64,000 nt of DNA from Pelagicoccus sp. SDUM812003 (GTDB taxonomy: Bacteria > Verrucomicrobiota > Verrucomicrobiia > Opitutales > Opitutaceae): assembly GCF_031127815.1 (NCBI RefSeq), contig NZ_JARXHY010000012.1, positions 62,001-126,000 on the forward strand, in the 5' to 3' direction. The notes under the pieces were generated by a model that was not told where the DNA came from, ran no database searches, and was given only the letters and a program-made list of their open reading frames with translations. The translations under genes and the position numbers were made by a program. Positions 25,818-33,337 of the stretch are shown one piece after another; positions within the stretch are counted from its first letter, which is position 1; each line of letters opens with the position of its first letter.

Positions 25818-26921
25818 ATGCCTAGTCCTCAGCGCACGCCCTTGTTCGACTTCAACGCCTCCCACGGAGGCAGAATGGTGGATTTCGCCGGTTGGGAGAT
25901 GCCGGTGCAGTTTCAGAGCATCGTGGAGGAGCACAAGGCGACTCGGACGGCCGCGGGTCTGTTCGACGTGAGCCATATGGGGGAAGCGACGGTGGAAGGC
26001 CCGCAAGCGGAAGCGTTTCTCAACTACGCGCTTACCAACGACGTCTCGAGCATGGACGACGGGAAGGCCCTCTACAGCCTGATGTGCTATCCGAACGGCG
26101 GGGTGGTGGACGACCTGCTGGTCTACCGGAGAGCGGAGAACCGATACCTGCTTTGCCTCAACGCCGCAAACGCCGAGAAGGACCTGCGCTGGCTCGCCAC
26201 GGAAGCGGAGAATTTCGATGTGGAGGTGAAGGACGTTTCCTCCTGTTACGGATTGATCGCGGTGCAAGGACCCAGGGCCTTCGAGATTCTGGAGCCCCTG
26301 GCGGATAGGGACTTGTCCACGCTCGGCTACTATCGCTTCGTCGAGGGCAAGATCGACGGAATCGATTGTCTGATCAGTCGAACGGGCTACACCGGGGAAA
26401 AGGGAGTGGAGCTGTTTGTGAGCTGGGAGGAAACGCAAGCTCTGGCCGAGGCCGTGCTGCGAGCGGGCGCTGATCTTGGCTTGGCGCTCGCGGGGTTGGG
26501 AGCCCGCGACAGCTTGCGCTTGGAGGCGGGTTATTCGCTCTATGGCCACGAAATCGACGAAAAGATTTCCCCGGTGCAGGCGGGACTGATGTGGACGGTG
26601 AGCCTCAAGAAGCCCGGCGACTTCATCGGCAAGGACGCCTTGCTCAAAGAAAAGGCGGAAGGGCCCACCCAGCGCATCGTGTTTTTCAAAACCGGATCGC
26701 GGCGCATCGCTCGTCCTGGAACTCCGGTGGTCCAGGAGGGCGCCTCGGTCGGCTCCGTCGTTTCCGGCACCTTTTCCCCGATCCTGAACGAAGCGATCGG
26801 ATCCGCTTTGGTGGACGCCAGCTTGGTTAAGGCGGAAAACCTGGCGGTGGATCTGCGTGGGAAGGCCTTTACGATCGAGCTCACCAAACCGCCATTCCTC
26901 GCCCTCAATCCGCAGGGCTGA
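25818..26921 (+). CDS. gcvT: Aminomethyltransferase, glycine cleavage system T protein
   Basis: The 367-residue protein takes the aminomethyl group from the lipoylated H protein and makes methylene-tetrahydrofolate. MVDFAGWEMPVQFQSIVEEH and GLFDVSHMGE at the N-terminus and YTGEKGVELF in the middle are diagnostic folate-binding landmarks. LGARDSLRLEAGYSLYGHEI contains the catalytic Asp region. The C-terminal barrel (GTFSPILNEAIGSALV) is complete. The length is normal for the family. It is followed after 83 bases by gcvH, but gcvP is not in the window. I saw no glycine riboswitch: only 64 bases separate it from the preceding gene. Confidence 0.95.
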   Translation: MPSPQRTPLFDFNASHGGRMVDFAGWEMPVQFQSIVEEHKATRTAAGLFDVSHMGEATVEGPQAEAFLNYALTNDVSSMDDGKALYSLMCYPNGGVVDDLLVYRRAENRYLLCLNAANAEKDLRWLATEAENFDVEVKDVSSCYGLIAVQGPRAFEILEPLADRDLSTLGYYRFVEGKIDGIDCLISRTGYTGEKGVELFVSWEETQALAEAVLRAGADLGLALAGLGARDSLRLEAGYSLYGHEIDEKISPVQAGLMWTVSLKKPGDFIGKDALLKEKAEGPTQRIVFFKTGSRRIARPGTPVVQEGASVGSVVSGTFSPILNEAIGSALVDASLVKAENLAVDLRGKAFTIELTKPPFLALNPQG

Positions 26922-27004
26922 CCATTTCTAACTTGTCCGCCGCATTCGGCCTGACAAATATCGGCCCCGCTTTCTCCTTTTATCCACAAACCTTTGTCTC
27001 CTCC

Positions 27005-27388
27005 ATGAGCATACCGACTGACCTGAAATACACCAAAGACCACGAATGGCTGAAACTGCTCGATGACGGCTCCGCCATCATCGGAATCACCGATTTCGCC
27101 CAAAACAGCCTTGGCGATATCACCTTCGTGGAAGTGCCGGAGGTCGGGGACAGCTTTTCCGCAGGAGACACCTTCGGGGTGGTCGAGTCGGTGAAGGCCG
27201 CGTCGGATCTCTACATGCCGGTCGACGCGGAAGTGGTGGAGGTGAACGAGGGACTCGAAGACGCTCCGGAAAGCGTCAACTCCGATCCATACGAAACCGG
27301 CTGGATCATCAAGGTGAAGCTCTCCGAAGAAGCGAACCTGGACGACCTACTCGACGCCAAGGCATACGAGGAAATCGCTCAAGACTAG
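27005..27388 (+). CDS. gcvH: Glycine cleavage system H protein
   Basis: The 127-residue protein is the lipoyl carrier that shuttles the methylamine intermediate between the P, T and L proteins. YTKDHEWLKLLDDGSAIIGI opens the domain. The lipoylated lysine is Lys64 in VESVKAASDLYMP, and NSDPYETGWIIKVK completes the fold. The ATG at 27005 fits the family start; an upstream in-frame start at 26933 would add 24 unrelated residues. It is probably co-transcribed with gcvT and is followed by two terminators in tandem. Confidence 0.96.
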   Translation: MSIPTDLKYTKDHEWLKLLDDGSAIIGITDFAQNSLGDITFVEVPEVGDSFSAGDTFGVVESVKAASDLYMPVDAEVVEVNEGLEDAPESVNSDPYETGWIIKVKLSEEANLDDLLDAKAYEEIAQD

Positions 27389-27403
27389 CGGCGCGCCCAT
27401 CTG

Positions 27404-27442
27404 AAAGGCCGCGCTCGAAACCGCAAGCGCTTCGGCCTTTTT
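27404..27442 (+). terminator. Rho-independent terminator after gcvH
   Basis: AAGGCC (27405-27410) pairs with GGCCTT (27434-27439), with an inner GCGCT/AGCGC stem, and is followed by TTTTT. It is the first of two tandem terminators. Confidence 0.82.
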
Positions 27443-27461
27443 CATGCGCTCAAAACGTAGC

Positions 27462-27496
27462 AAAGCCCGGAAGCGCTCTCCCGGGCTTTTCTTTTG
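27462..27496 (+). terminator. Second terminator between gcvH and the TonB-C-like gene
   Basis: AAAGCCCGG (27462-27470) pairs perfectly with CCGGGCTTT (27481-27489), followed by TTTTCTTTT on the plus strand. On the minus strand only TTT follows, so it acts mainly for gcvTH but could also serve the convergent gene. Confidence 0.8.
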
Positions 27497-27518
27497 CGCC
27501 GATCAGCGTCAAAAGCTG

Positions 27519-28268
27519 TCAGCGGTTTATGAATACGAACTCCTGGGCCAGCTTTGTGCGCGTGGGGCGGGATCCCGAGGTCGGGCGTGTGAACTGCCAT
27601 TGCGAAAGGGCGTCCTGAGCGGCGAGCACCATTCCGAGCTCCACGTCGCCGTCTATCCGGTCCAAGGTCGGCATGCGAACCTTTCCCCATTCGTCCACAA
27701 AGAAGGTGAACCTAGCCTTGGATCCTTCGTGTTCTTTGATGGCTTCCAGCGGTACGGCAGGATTGACCTGGTGAATTGGACGAATCGGCGTATCCAGCTT
27801 ATGGGCACTCGTGAGCTCCTCCTTTTCTCGATTGTATCCAAAGATCTGATTCATGCGGGCCATGTCCATTCCCGTCGTCAGATCGAAGCTCAATACAGCG
27901 CCTTTGGCGGAAAAGTTGATATCCAGATAAGTCACGACGGTGCGACTCTTTCCATTGATTTTGGGAGGCGAGAACTCCCAACTGTGGATGACTCTGGCTA
28001 TGGCTTCCACGAAATCGGGGTGACTCGCTTCGAGGTCCATCCAATCGCGCAGTTCGCCGGTGTGGTCGACTTCCATGGCGATGCGTACCTTTCCCTCCAG
28101 GTAGCCTTCGTTGAGCATGGATGGGGGGAACAATGGGCGACGGGTGACGTCGATCGTAAAATCGATACCGTGGGTATCGAGCGTGTAGTGTTCAGTCTCT
28201 GCTCTAGCGACTGCGCTCGCAAGGCCCGCTAGGAGACAGAGGCCCGCAATTAGACGTGTTTTCATCAT
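27519..28268 (-). CDS. Exported protein with two TonB C-terminal-like domains (paralogue 1)
   Basis: The 249-residue protein has a signal peptide (MMKTRLIAGLCLLAGLASAV, cleaved near ARA) and no proline-rich linker. Residues 45-115 and 165-245 each show the TonB_C pattern: a proline-rich entry, then strand-helix-strand. RRPLFPPSML and DFVEAIARVIHSWEFSPPKI form the first copy; FFVDEWGKVRMPTLDRID and AAQDALSQWQFTRPT form the second. Classical TonB has a membrane anchor and one such domain, so energy transduction is unlikely here, and the domains may bind outer-membrane partners or peptidoglycan. A GAGGAG lies 7 bases before the ATG. It is followed on the minus strand by the gcvTH terminators, and its paralogue is just upstream. 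Confidence 0.72.
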   Translation of the reverse strand: MMKTRLIAGLCLLAGLASAVARAETEHYTLDTHGIDFTIDVTRRPLFPPSMLNEGYLEGKVRIAMEVDHTGELRDWMDLEASHPDFVEAIARVIHSWEFSPPKINGKSRTVVTYLDINFSAKGAVLSFDLTTGMDMARMNQIFGYNREKEELTSAHKLDTPIRPIHQVNPAVPLEAIKEHEGSKARFTFFVDEWGKVRMPTLDRIDGDVELGMVLAAQDALSQWQFTRPTSGSRPTRTKLAQEFVFINR

Positions 28269-28417
28269 CGGTAAACTCCTCTTTTTTCGTATTTTCGTTA
28301 GGTGGGGCCCTATCGTGTATACGCTTGGCAGGCGCGGATCACTTCACCGAATGCGCTGTTTTTCTCCTTGTGTATCGAGCGAGTAAATACATTGCGAAAA
28401 GGGCGAGGTGAAGATGT

Positions 28418-28465
28418 AAAAAAAACGCCCCGCTCGAAAAAACGGCTTCGAGGGCGGCGAGCGGG
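28418..28465 (-). terminator. Rho-independent terminator between the two TonB-C-like genes
   Basis: On the minus strand CCCGCTCG (28465-28458) pairs with CGAGCGGG (28436-28429), followed by GCG and eight T (28425-28418). It lies just after the stop of the upstream paralogue, so the two genes are probably separate transcripts. Confidence 0.82.
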
Positions 28466-28481
28466 CGAACGGATCGGGCCG

Positions 28482-29252
28482 CTATTTTACAACTCCCACG
28501 CCGTTTTTGTTTTTGAAGCGAAAGGGCTGAGCCACGCGGGAGACCACGGGCTTGCCGTCCACTGTGGGGGTGTTGAAGCGCCACTTTATCAGGGCGTCTT
28601 GAGCGATGACCAGCAGCCGCTCGTCGACCTTGTCGTCGGCTTCCCGCAGCGTGGGGATGCGGACTCGGCCTTCCGTATCGATGAAAAAGTCGAAAATCGC
28701 GTTCACCTGCTCGCGCTCCTCCAGAAGGTCCACATGAAACTCCGGTTTCGCGATTTCGATGGGCTCGGGCACCTTGTCCAGTTCCCATACGCCGTAGATC
28801 CGGTACTCGTCGTCGGTCAGGATGTCGTTTCCGAACGGCAGGACGAGGTGGAATCCAGTCGTTTCGTAGACGACTCCGTCGAGGCGGAAATTGATCACCA
28901 GTCGGCTGGCGACTGGAGCTGGCTCGCCATCGGCGTAGGGGACGGAGAACTTCCAGCGATCGATCACGCGTTCCACCGAACTGGCGAATTCGAGATGGCT
29001 CGCTTCGATCAGAAGGTAGTCCGCGAGCTCGCCGAACTGGTTGACGAAGACGGCGAACACCGCCTTGCCCTTGAAGACGCCACGCTGCTTCAGAGCGGGC
29101 GGAAAGATCGGGTCTGGCCTGTTTTCGATGGCGAACTGGATCCGCGTCCGGGCGTTCGCGTCATAGCGATGCACCTCGGGCTCCTCCGATGAAAGAGGGC
29201 TGATAAACGCCATGCAGGCCGCTAGCAGGATCGTTATCTGTAGGAATCTCAT
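28482..29252 (-). CDS. Exported protein with two TonB C-terminal-like domains (paralogue 2)
   Basis: The 256-residue paralogue of the neighbouring gene has the same architecture. The signal peptide is MRFLQITILLAACMAFISPL. A first TonB_C-like unit follows (FPPALKQRGVFKGKAVFAVF, SSVERVIDRWKFSVPY), then a linker with a charged stretch, then a second unit (FFIDTEGRVRIPTLREAD, IAQDALIKWRFNTPTVDGKP). The two proteins align along their whole length with modest identity, so this is an old tandem duplication. Both have lost a TonB-type anchor. The function is unknown. Confidence 0.72.
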   Translation of the reverse strand: MRFLQITILLAACMAFISPLSSEEPEVHRYDANARTRIQFAIENRPDPIFPPALKQRGVFKGKAVFAVFVNQFGELADYLLIEASHLEFASSVERVIDRWKFSVPYADGEPAPVASRLVINFRLDGVVYETTGFHLVLPFGNDILTDDEYRIYGVWELDKVPEPIEIAKPEFHVDLLEEREQVNAIFDFFIDTEGRVRIPTLREADDKVDERLLVIAQDALIKWRFNTPTVDGKPVVSRVAQPFRFKNKNGVGVVK

Positions 29253-29425
29253 TGGGAGCGAGGCGTCTCGGTTCGCTGATCGCGGGGATGAAACATAACA
29301 GCTTTACGCCAGCGCAAGGAAGATCCCTTCACTTCTACAAAATTTGAAGGGGTGCTTGTCTTTAGGGGGTATCTCGATGGTAATTCTCTGCCTCCGAATC
29401 GCTTCGGAGCTCTGACCTCAACCCC

Positions 29426-30190
29426 ATGCAAATGCCAGACGACAAGGACCTCGACGAAGTGATGGATCGCTGGGACGCGGATTTCCGCAGCGACTCCAAT
29501 CTCGCCTTTCGCGTAGTCGCGGAGGGAGCTCGGCGTCAGCGCGCCCAGGGCGCCACGGATTCGCTGATCGACTGGCTGAAGACGGCGCTGGAGCGCCCGG
29601 GGTTGGCGGCCGCGTTCGCGATTCTTTTCATCCTGGTGGGCGTTGGCATCGGACAGTTCCTGCAGCTTCGGGCTCGTTCTACGGAGGAGGATCTAACTTT
29701 GACCTATCGGCTTACCATCGATCCTTTGTATCGCTTAAAAGCGGTGGCCGGGGTGGATGACTTGAACAGCAGCGACGCCTTGAAGTCGCCTCGGCTCACC
29801 GAGGAACAGGCCAATGTGCTGTTGAGCAGTCTAGGTTGGCTGCAGGGGGAGCTCGGACTCTCGGAGCCTCAGTACGAGAAGATCTCCGCCCTGCACAGCG
29901 ACTACGAGCGCGAGTTCGACGCCTTGTTCGTTGAACTCATTCAGTCGCACCAAGCGTACCAGGAAATCGATAGCAAGCGGCTCGCAAACGATGTCATCGA
30001 CTATTTCGAGCTTTATCAACTGCTGCAGGAGCAGCGTCGCTTGAGCGAGGAATCCTCGCGACTGACCTCCGAGCTGATGCAAAAGGTTTCCCAAATCATA
30101 GAGCCTGCCCAGCGTGAGCGCTATCGTAAGCTTTTGCACAACGTATACCCCAACTTTGCCAAAGCTGGCGATGCCCGCAGGGATGTCTGA
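29426..30190 (+). CDS. Membrane protein, possible anti-sigma factor, with a periplasmic helical domain
   Basis: The 254-residue protein has an acidic cytoplasmic N-terminus of about 58 residues (DKDLDEVMDRWDADFRSDSN), one membrane segment (LAAAFAILFILVGVGIGQFL, near 60-80), and a periplasmic helical part rich in Glu, Gln and Leu. That part has a CpxP/Spy-like look: LGLSEPQYEKISALHSDYER and IIEPAQRERYRKLL. The gene directly overlaps an ECF sigma factor, which is the main reason to suspect an anti-sigma role; I see no canonical zinc-binding anti-sigma (ZAS) motif. The order is reversed from the usual sigma-then-anti-sigma. Confidence 0.65.
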   Translation: MQMPDDKDLDEVMDRWDADFRSDSNLAFRVVAEGARRQRAQGATDSLIDWLKTALERPGLAAAFAILFILVGVGIGQFLQLRARSTEEDLTLTYRLTIDPLYRLKAVAGVDDLNSSDALKSPRLTEEQANVLLSSLGWLQGELGLSEPQYEKISALHSDYEREFDALFVELIQSHQAYQEIDSKRLANDVIDYFELYQLLQEQRRLSEESSRLTSELMQKVSQIIEPAQRERYRKLLHNVYPNFAKAGDARRDV

Positions 30191-30857
30191 ACGCGACGTA
30201 ACGGATCGAGACCTGATGCAGGCGTTGGTTGCTGGCAACCAGCGGGCGCTTGATCGCATCATCGAGAGATGGGAACGTCCGCTCTATTCCTTCGCCTTCC
30301 GCTACCTGCAAAACGAAGCCCTGACCCGCGACATCGTGCAGGAGACCTTCGTGCGCGTCTACACGAAGCGCGAACGCTACAATCCGGACTTTCCGCTTTC
30401 CTCGTGGATTTTCACGATCGCGGCCAATCTTTGCAAAAATCGAGCTCGCTGGCGCATGCGCCATCCTGAGGTCTCGCTGGAAACGCCGATCGGAGGCGAG
30501 GATGGCAAGGACGCCCTGCGCATGGAGGACGTGGTCGCTACGGAACAGCCGCAGCCCGGGGAGCGCTTGCAAGCCGACGAGGAGCTGAGGGCCCTCAAGC
30601 GAGTAGTCGCCAGCTTGCCCCACGATTTGAGAACCGCCGTGCTGCTGCACCACTACGAAAACGTTTCCTACAAGGAAATCGCCGATATCGTCGGCTGCTC
30701 GGTGCGTGGGGTGGAGACCCGTCTCTACCGGGCTCGAAAGCTCCTGCGGGTTCGGATGAAACAGGTTTTAGGAAGCGAAGACGCAGCGGAAAAAAAAACG
30801 ACATTTCCCGCTAGCTCCTTCTCGCTTTCCGAACTGGGCCATCTAGCCGACGGCTGA
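30183..30857 (+). CDS. RNA polymerase ECF-type sigma-70 factor
   Basis: The 224-residue protein has sigma region 2 at about 10-85 (PLYSFAFRYLQNEALTRDIV, then SSWIFTIAANLCKNRAR) and region 4 at about 140-195. The region 4 helix-turn-helix is YKEIADIVGCSVRGVETRLY. A linker of about 45 residues separates them, and a Ser/Lys-rich tail of about 25 residues follows. It directs transcription of a stress or envelope regulon. The ATG at 30183 overlaps the upstream stop by 8 bases, so the two genes are coupled; a second possible start is at 30171. The target promoters are not identifiable here. Confidence 0.92.
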   Translation: MSERDVTDRDLMQALVAGNQRALDRIIERWERPLYSFAFRYLQNEALTRDIVQETFVRVYTKRERYNPDFPLSSWIFTIAANLCKNRARWRMRHPEVSLETPIGGEDGKDALRMEDVVATEQPQPGERLQADEELRALKRVVASLPHDLRTAVLLHHYENVSYKEIADIVGCSVRGVETRLYRARKLLRVRMKQVLGSEDAAEKKTTFPASSFSLSELGHLADG

Positions 30858-30962
30858 GAGCGAGAGGAGCTTCGGAAAAGGTCGCGTGAGGACAGCGGGC
30901 CCGGAGTGGCGAGAAACGAGGCCTTGTTGGTTCGAGCCTTGTCGAAGCAGCGTCGGGCGCCG

Positions 30963-31607
30963 CTAACGCATCGGGCTGAGTCCCAGTCGGACGCGCTTGC
31001 GCAAAGCGATGGATTGAGCCTCGATCTTGTCCTCGGCGCAGAAGATGCGGTTTCGCAGGGAATGCTCCCTCGAATGGGTCCTCAGAAGCTCGTCGACGCA
31101 ATTCGCCTCGAGTTGCGAAAACGTTCGATCCAAATGCTTGCCTTTGAAGATGAAGCGAAACTCCAAGCCATGGGAGTGGTTGTTGACCTCGATCGATAGC
31201 TCTTCGATCTGCCGGCAGAAGCGAGTGACCATGGTCAGATCGTCGGCAAATTCCACCATGCGAAGCGAGGCTTGCTGGTCGAGATTCGCTTTGATGCTTT
31301 CCTGAGGCGCCCGATTCGAGAAGCCGTAGGAAATGCCAAGGCTGGGAAGCCGTTCGGCGGCCCAGGCCTTCACGGCATGCGGACTGGAAAGCGAAGCGAG
31401 TCGAATGGCATCGGCGTATCGAACGTGAGCTTCGATGAATTCCTCCAAGGCGAGGTCCTCCGAGGATCTCGCTTCATCGCCAATGATATCCGGCAGCATC
31501 CGGTCCGCTAGACTGCGAAGCGAACGACCGAGCGGGACCATGTTGGCTCCGGGACGGGCGCTCGTAACGGCGGGAGGACCGCCTGGTTTTGGAAAAGGTG
31601 CGATCAT
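30963..31607 (-). CDS. Protein of unknown function
   Basis: This is a 214-residue soluble-looking protein, starting from the ATG at 31607 (a longer frame to 31679 lacks a persuasive start). A low-complexity N-terminal stretch (PFPKPGGPPAVTSARPGA) leads into a helical domain. FIEAHVRYADAIRLASLSS and RFCRQIEELSIEVNNHSHGL are the clearest helices, and the C-terminal end is basic. There is no signal peptide or membrane segment. I do not recognise the family. It stands alone, convergent with the sigma gene, with the repeat-bearing region 31637-31719 upstream of its start. Confidence 0.6.
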   Translation of the reverse strand: MIAPFPKPGGPPAVTSARPGANMVPLGRSLRSLADRMLPDIIGDEARSSEDLALEEFIEAHVRYADAIRLASLSSPHAVKAWAAERLPSLGISYGFSNRAPQESIKANLDQQASLRMVEFADDLTMVTRFCRQIEELSIEVNNHSHGLEFRFIFKGKHLDRTFSQLEANCVDELLRTHSREHSLRNRIFCAEDKIEAQSIALRKRVRLGLSPMR

Positions 31608-31636
31608 AAAACAATTCTCTTTCTTTACGAGTTGGT

Positions 31637-31719
31637 TAGATCGCCAGGTGGTATCCAAGCACCTGACGTTTGTATCCACATGTTCGGGACCTAGCGGTCC
31701 ACATTAGTAGATCGTCAGG
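31637..31719. repeat. Pair of near-identical direct repeats upstream of the unknown gene
   Basis: TAGATCGCCAGG (31637-31648) and TAGATCGTCAGG (31708-31719) match at 11 of 12 positions, 71 bases apart, and each is followed 5-6 bases later by a CCAAG. The GGACC/GGTCC hairpin lies between them. They sit 30-112 bases before the minus-strand start at 31607, so they could be operator sites. Confidence 0.5.
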
Positions 31720-32064
31720 AAAACAACCAAGTATTCGGGAAACTGCAGAATTTTGATAAAAATCACATCCCGAGCCCTGCCCTTGCGAACTCGACGAGCT
31801 GCTGGAACGGAGAGCCTTTAAGGGCTACTGAGTAGCGTTCCCATTTTCCATAGGGAAGCCAATCCAGGCCGCCCGAAGCTTGCTTCTCTAGTTCGCTGGA
31901 TCGCTCGCGTTTGAGCCAAGTCACCCGAGCTCTCCGGAGCGCGCGCTTTCCAGCTTGCTCGGCTAGCGATGAGAAAAACCTCCAGCTCCCAGCAGCGGCA
32001 CTGGCTCGTCGATTCTGCGATTCAGCGACGACATATTTAGGAGAGTATTCAAAGATTAACTACG

Positions 32065-32152
32065 CTGCGCCTCTCCAATCGCCGAGTCGAGTCTCCCTCC
32101 CGATGGGGACGGTGGGGCGATGCCCTGCCGGAGAGGTTCGCCGCTGGCGCAG
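32065..32152. ncRNA. Candidate structured RNA with nested stems
   Basis: Complementary arms nest in order. CTGCGC (32065-32070) pairs with GCGCAG (32147-32152). CTCTCC (32071-32076) pairs with GGAGAG (32130-32135). ATCGCC (32078-32083) pairs with GGCGAT (32116-32121). GTCTCC (32091-32096) pairs with GGGGAC (32105-32110) through one G-T pair. An 11-base bulge breaks the 3' side. Four nested stems in 88 bases are more than expected by chance at this GC content. It is 200 bases before the methyltransferase start, so it could be a leader or an independent RNA; the strand is undecided. Confidence 0.4.
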
Positions 32153-32353
32153 GGGGCGGTTTAAAAATGAAGATTCATTCTACGACGATCGTGTAAAGAA
32201 CTCCTCATTTTCTAATCGCGAATATCAATTTCACTTTACACTCCGACCCGAACTCTAATTAATGAACAGCGTTTCTTAGGTATACATTCGTACGCCTGCT
32301 GAAGCCTCGCGAAAGCGTGCTTCAACCCTCCGTCATCCCCCACACACAGCAAG

Positions 32354-33223
32354 ATGTCTAAATCCTCATCCGACAAGGCGAGCAACGATCGCGCCCTAAG
32401 GTTTTATCGCGATGTGCTTGGCCTCGAACGGCTTCACTACGGTATTTGGAAAGAAAGCGACGAGTTGACCTTCGACGCTTTGAAACGAGCGCAGCAGCGC
32501 TACGAGGATCTGTTGATCGACAGCATCCCTGAAGACTGCTCGTTGGTGCTGGATGTTGGCTGCGGAACGGGCGAGATGTGTATGAACCTGCAGAAGCGCG
32601 GTTTTCAGGTGGAGGGACTCTCGCCAGATCGCAACCAGAAGAAGATGTTCGCGGAAAAGATAAAGGCTCCGTTCCACCACACCAAGTTCGAGGAATTCGA
32701 ACCGGAGGAGGATCGCTACGATTGCATCATCATGAGCGAATCCGCCCAGTACATCCCGATGGAGCGCCTTTTCAAGGTTGCCCGCAAGGCGCTGAAGCCG
32801 GGTGGGCATCTGATCGTTTGCGACTATTTCGTGCGTGACCACGACGCGGGAATCTTGTCCAAAAGCGGCCATTGCTACGAGACCTTTCAAAAGCTTTCCG
32901 CTGATCAGGGCTTCAAGGTCATCCATCGCGAGGACATCACGGAGGCCACTGCCAAGACACTTGAAATGGGCAAGGAGATCGTGGATCGGCTCCTGGCTGG
33001 CTTGGATATCTTCACGGAGCGTTTCCGTGAGCGAAACCGTTTGTCCTACCGGTTCGTCTGCTGGCTTTTAAGGAAGAAGATCAAGAAGGCGCAGGACCAG
33101 TTGCCCTTGCTCGATGCCCAACGATTCTGCGAGGTGAAGCGCTACGAGTTTTTCCTTTTCCAAGCGTTGCCGACGGCCAGCGCGATCGACGAAGACGAGG
33201 AATTGGCGGCCGGAGCGGCCTAG
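32354..33223 (+). CDS. Class I SAM-dependent methyltransferase
   Basis: The 289-residue soluble protein has a Rossmann-like methyltransferase core. LVLDVGCGTGEM (about 64-75) is motif I, VEGLSPDRNQ gives the acidic end of strand 2, and YDCIIMSESAQYIP and LKPGGHLIVCDYF are motifs II-III. The N-terminal FYRDVLGLERLHYGIWKESD resembles enzymes that methylate small molecules such as sterols or cyclopropane-fatty-acid-synthase relatives. The C-terminal extension is basic (LLRKKIKKAQDQ) and may contact membrane or nucleic acid. The substrate is unknown. It lies upstream of the DAHP synthase gene with a gap of 114 bases. Confidence 0.82.
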   Translation: MSKSSSDKASNDRALRFYRDVLGLERLHYGIWKESDELTFDALKRAQQRYEDLLIDSIPEDCSLVLDVGCGTGEMCMNLQKRGFQVEGLSPDRNQKKMFAEKIKAPFHHTKFEEFEPEEDRYDCIIMSESAQYIPMERLFKVARKALKPGGHLIVCDYFVRDHDAGILSKSGHCYETFQKLSADQGFKVIHREDITEATAKTLEMGKEIVDRLLAGLDIFTERFRERNRLSYRFVCWLLRKKIKKAQDQLPLLDAQRFCEVKRYEFFLFQALPTASAIDEDEELAAGAA

Positions 33224-33337
33224 CGTTTGCCCCGAAAGTGACGGCACGCGAGCTGTCTTGGCTTTGCGAATACGGCGGAATCGCGACGAAGTCCCAATCT
33301 GGTTTGAGCTTTGCTCGGATGTGGATTTAGTGGACGC

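Larger units (their letters stand above)
31608..32353. other. Long intergenic region with direct repeats, a hairpin and a nested stem structure
   Basis: The 746-base gap lies between divergent genes. Near the left end are two direct repeats (31637-31648 and 31708-31719) and a small perfect hairpin, GGACC/GGTCC (31687-31700). A nested stem structure is at 32065-32152. After it comes an AT-rich stretch (32160-32275) that probably holds the methyltransferase promoter. A 115-codon frame at 31911-32258 starts with TTG and shows no protein-like pattern. Confidence 0.5.

Noticed and set aside
31911-32258. A 115-codon frame in the long gap
   Set aside because: It starts with TTG, has no hydrophobic core pattern and overlaps the nested stem structure.
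32235-32261. TTTACA and TAATTA as a promoter for the methyltransferase
   Set aside because: The spacing is only 15 bases and the match modest, so I did not list it as a feature.
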